Origin: Pseudonocardiaceae bacterium
Lineage (GTDB): Bacteria; Actinomycetota; Actinomycetes; Mycobacteriales; Pseudonocardiaceae
DNA: 32,566 bases
Assembly: GCA_009379845.1 (NCBI GenBank)
Contig: WHSZ01000071.1
Coordinates: 1-32,566, forward strand
Direction of reading: 5' to 3'
Part shown: one piece after another, positions 31,839 to 32,566 of the stretch
Position numbering within the stretch: the first letter of the stretch is position 1
Layout of the letters: each line of letters starts with the position of its first letter
Program-made: the position numbers and the translations under genes
Notes under the pieces: model-generated
Seen by the model: the letters and a program-made list of their open reading frames with translations, nothing else
What the model was told of the DNA's origin: nothing
The model's database searches: none

Positions 31839-31854
31839 CCACGACCCGTCGTGG
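31839..31854. other. Short hairpin in the gene-poor stretch
   Basis: CCACGA-CCCG-TCGTGG forms a perfect six-base stem. It lies in the 660-base stretch 31512-32171 where no open frame looks like a real gene. The surrounding GTTTCGGT sequence occurs twice, 20-odd bases apart. Confidence 0.35.
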
Positions 31855-32009
31855 GTTTCGGTGCCTGGGCCGTTGGGGTGGGGGCGGAGGGTAGTGGTGT
31901 CGCTTCTCGGGTGTCCACGGTGCCTGCGGCGTCGTTGCGCGATGACCCGGCCTGGGGACGGGGTCGCCTGTGGACATTCGAGTCCCGGCGGCACCGTTGC
32001 GGGACGGGT

Positions 32010-32037
32010 TGCGGGCAGGCGGGGCGGCCTGCCCGCA
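32010..32037. terminator. Eleven-base-pair hairpin with TTT
   Basis: TGCGGGCAGGC (32010-32020) and GCCTGCCCGCA (32027-32037) pair perfectly around a six-base loop, and TTT follows on the plus strand. This is the strongest hairpin of the region and looks like a rho-independent terminator. It would block transcription from the left before the promoter of the gene at 32172. Confidence 0.55.
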
Positions 32038-32048
32038 TTTGATCCGCG

Positions 32049-32093
32049 CACCCCACACCCGGGGTTCTTTCCGCTGTGCCGAAGTGTGGGGTG
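32049..32093. other. Ten-base-pair inverted repeat
   Basis: CACCCCACAC (32049-32058) and GTGTGGGGTG (32084-32093) are perfect complements with a 25-base spacer that can pair further (CGG/CCG). It is the second hairpin within 60 bases and lies upstream of the predicted promoter of the right-edge gene. It may be part of a bidirectional terminator or a remnant of an element end. Confidence 0.45.
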
Positions 32094-32134
32094 GTGGTTT
32101 TCCATCACTCGAATGTCGGGCGCTCGATGAGGTG

Positions 32135-32164
32135 TTCGAAAAGTGTCGGTGGCCGGGATAGAAT
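32135..32164 (+). promoter_or_regulatory. Promoter of the DUF222/HNH gene
   Basis: TTCGAA (32135-32140) and TAGAAT (32159-32164) are separated by 18 bases. TAGAAT fits the TANNNT -10 pattern well and ends seven bases before ATG 32172, so the transcript would start at or next to the start codon. No ribosome-binding site is seen, which agrees with a leaderless mRNA. Confidence 0.55.
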
Positions 32165-32171
32165 AGAACAC

Positions 32172-32566
32172 ATGGACGCGCCTGCAGAAACCGTTCCTGG
32201 TCGTGAGTTGTGGCAGCTCACTGGCCGCGAGTTGCGGGACGAACTCCACTCGGCGGAGCAGGTGCTCAACCGCGCCTTCGGCCGCTCGCTGCAAGTGATC
32301 AGCGAATTCCTGGCGCGGGGCGATACGTGTGGCTACTCCAGCTTCCGGCGGTACTTGCATGATGCGGTGAACCTCACGGACACGGACGCCCGTCATCGGA
32401 TCACCTACGCCCAGGCGCTGATCGGGACTCGCACTGTCACCGGGGCGGAGATGCCGGCGCCGCTGGCGGAGACCGGGCAGGCGGTGGTGGAGGGGGTGGT
32501 GAGTCCGAGGCAGGTGGAGCAGATCCACAACACCCTCACCGACTTGCCGGAGTGGACTTCGGAGGA
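32172..32566 (+). CDS. DUF222/HNH endonuclease family protein, N-terminal part
   Basis: The first 131 codons of a gene that runs off the right edge. After a charged helical start (ELWQLTGRELRDELHSAEQV), the segment VNLTDTDARHRITYAQALIG is the DUF222 hallmark of the actinobacterial 13E12-repeat family, followed by PLAETGQAVVEGVVSPRQVE. Complete members are usually 350-550 residues with a C-terminal HNH nuclease domain, not visible here. They occur in many copies per genome and their biological role is poorly known. A leaderless promoter precedes it. Confidence 0.85.
   Translation, partial: MDAPAETVPGRELWQLTGRELRDELHSAEQVLNRAFGRSLQVISEFLARGDTCGYSSFRRYLHDAVNLTDTDARHRITYAQALIGTRTVTGAEMPAPLAETGQAVVEGVVSPRQVEQIHNTLTDLPEWTSE

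Noticed and set aside
31719..32528. Minus-strand open frame with a hydrophobic tail (AALALAAPYFAITGLLTILL)
   Set aside because: The tail looks like a membrane helix, but the rest is Pro/Arg/His-rich, it overlaps the DUF222 gene and its promoter, and it runs through the palindromes. No ribosome site or family match seen.
1..32566. CRISPR array, rRNA genes, replication origin or prophage structural genes
   Set aside because: No regularly spaced direct repeats, rRNA sequence, DnaA-box cluster or phage gene set was seen anywhere in the window.

Overview
The window is GC-rich chromosomal DNA from an actinomycete, probably in or near the Pseudonocardiaceae. This rests on the strong G/C bias at third codon positions, frequent GTG and TTG starts, an F420-type LLM oxidoreductase, PucR-family regulators, a small PspC protein and a DUF222/HNH endonuclease gene at the right edge. 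The genus cannot be fixed from the sequence alone.

Layout. (1) 1-1076: the wreck of a mobile element. A C-terminal scrap of an IS21-type transposase is joined to the C-terminal two thirds of a frameshifted serine recombinase, whose last codons run into the 3' end of an intact tRNA-Ala(GGC). (2) 1186-3289: a LysR regulator divergent from an FAD-dependent amine/amino-acid oxidoreductase. (3) 3557-8724: a co-directional group of a sugar-porter-type MFS transporter, a HAD hydrolase, a second FAD oxidoreductase and a PucR regulator. (4) 8741-13146: a 5-oxoprolinase operon (pxpA-pxpB-pxpC, minus strand), a LysR regulator, and a divergently transcribed PLP-dependent lyase of the diaminopropionate ammonia-lyase type. 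(5) 13260-26781: a second PucR regulator, a terminator, then one twelve-gene operon. It encodes a complete branched-chain-amino-acid-type ABC importer (livHMGFK), an LLM-class oxidoreductase, a two-subunit CoA-transferase, a three-subunit molybdenum hydroxylase and a CoxG-like protein. (6) 26834-31511: an NRAMP-related permease, a PspC protein, an M24-fold hydrolase resembling ectoine hydrolase, and a BCCT transporter. (7) 31512-32566: 660 bases without a convincing gene but rich in palindromes and hairpins, then the 5' end of a DUF222/HNH endonuclease gene.

How the genes fit together. The window is a nutrient-scavenging region with several self-contained uptake and catabolism modules, each with its own regulator. 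The liv/CoA-transferase/Mo-hydroxylase operon looks like a complete route for importing and activating one organic acid, perhaps an N-heterocyclic or aromatic compound; the substrate is not identifiable from sequence. The clearest non-genic signal is a 58-base promoter/leader sequence present twice in inverted orientation on either side of the second LysR gene, once in front of pxpA and once in front of the PLP lyase. It suggests that 5-oxoprolinase and the lyase form one regulon and may act in one pathway.
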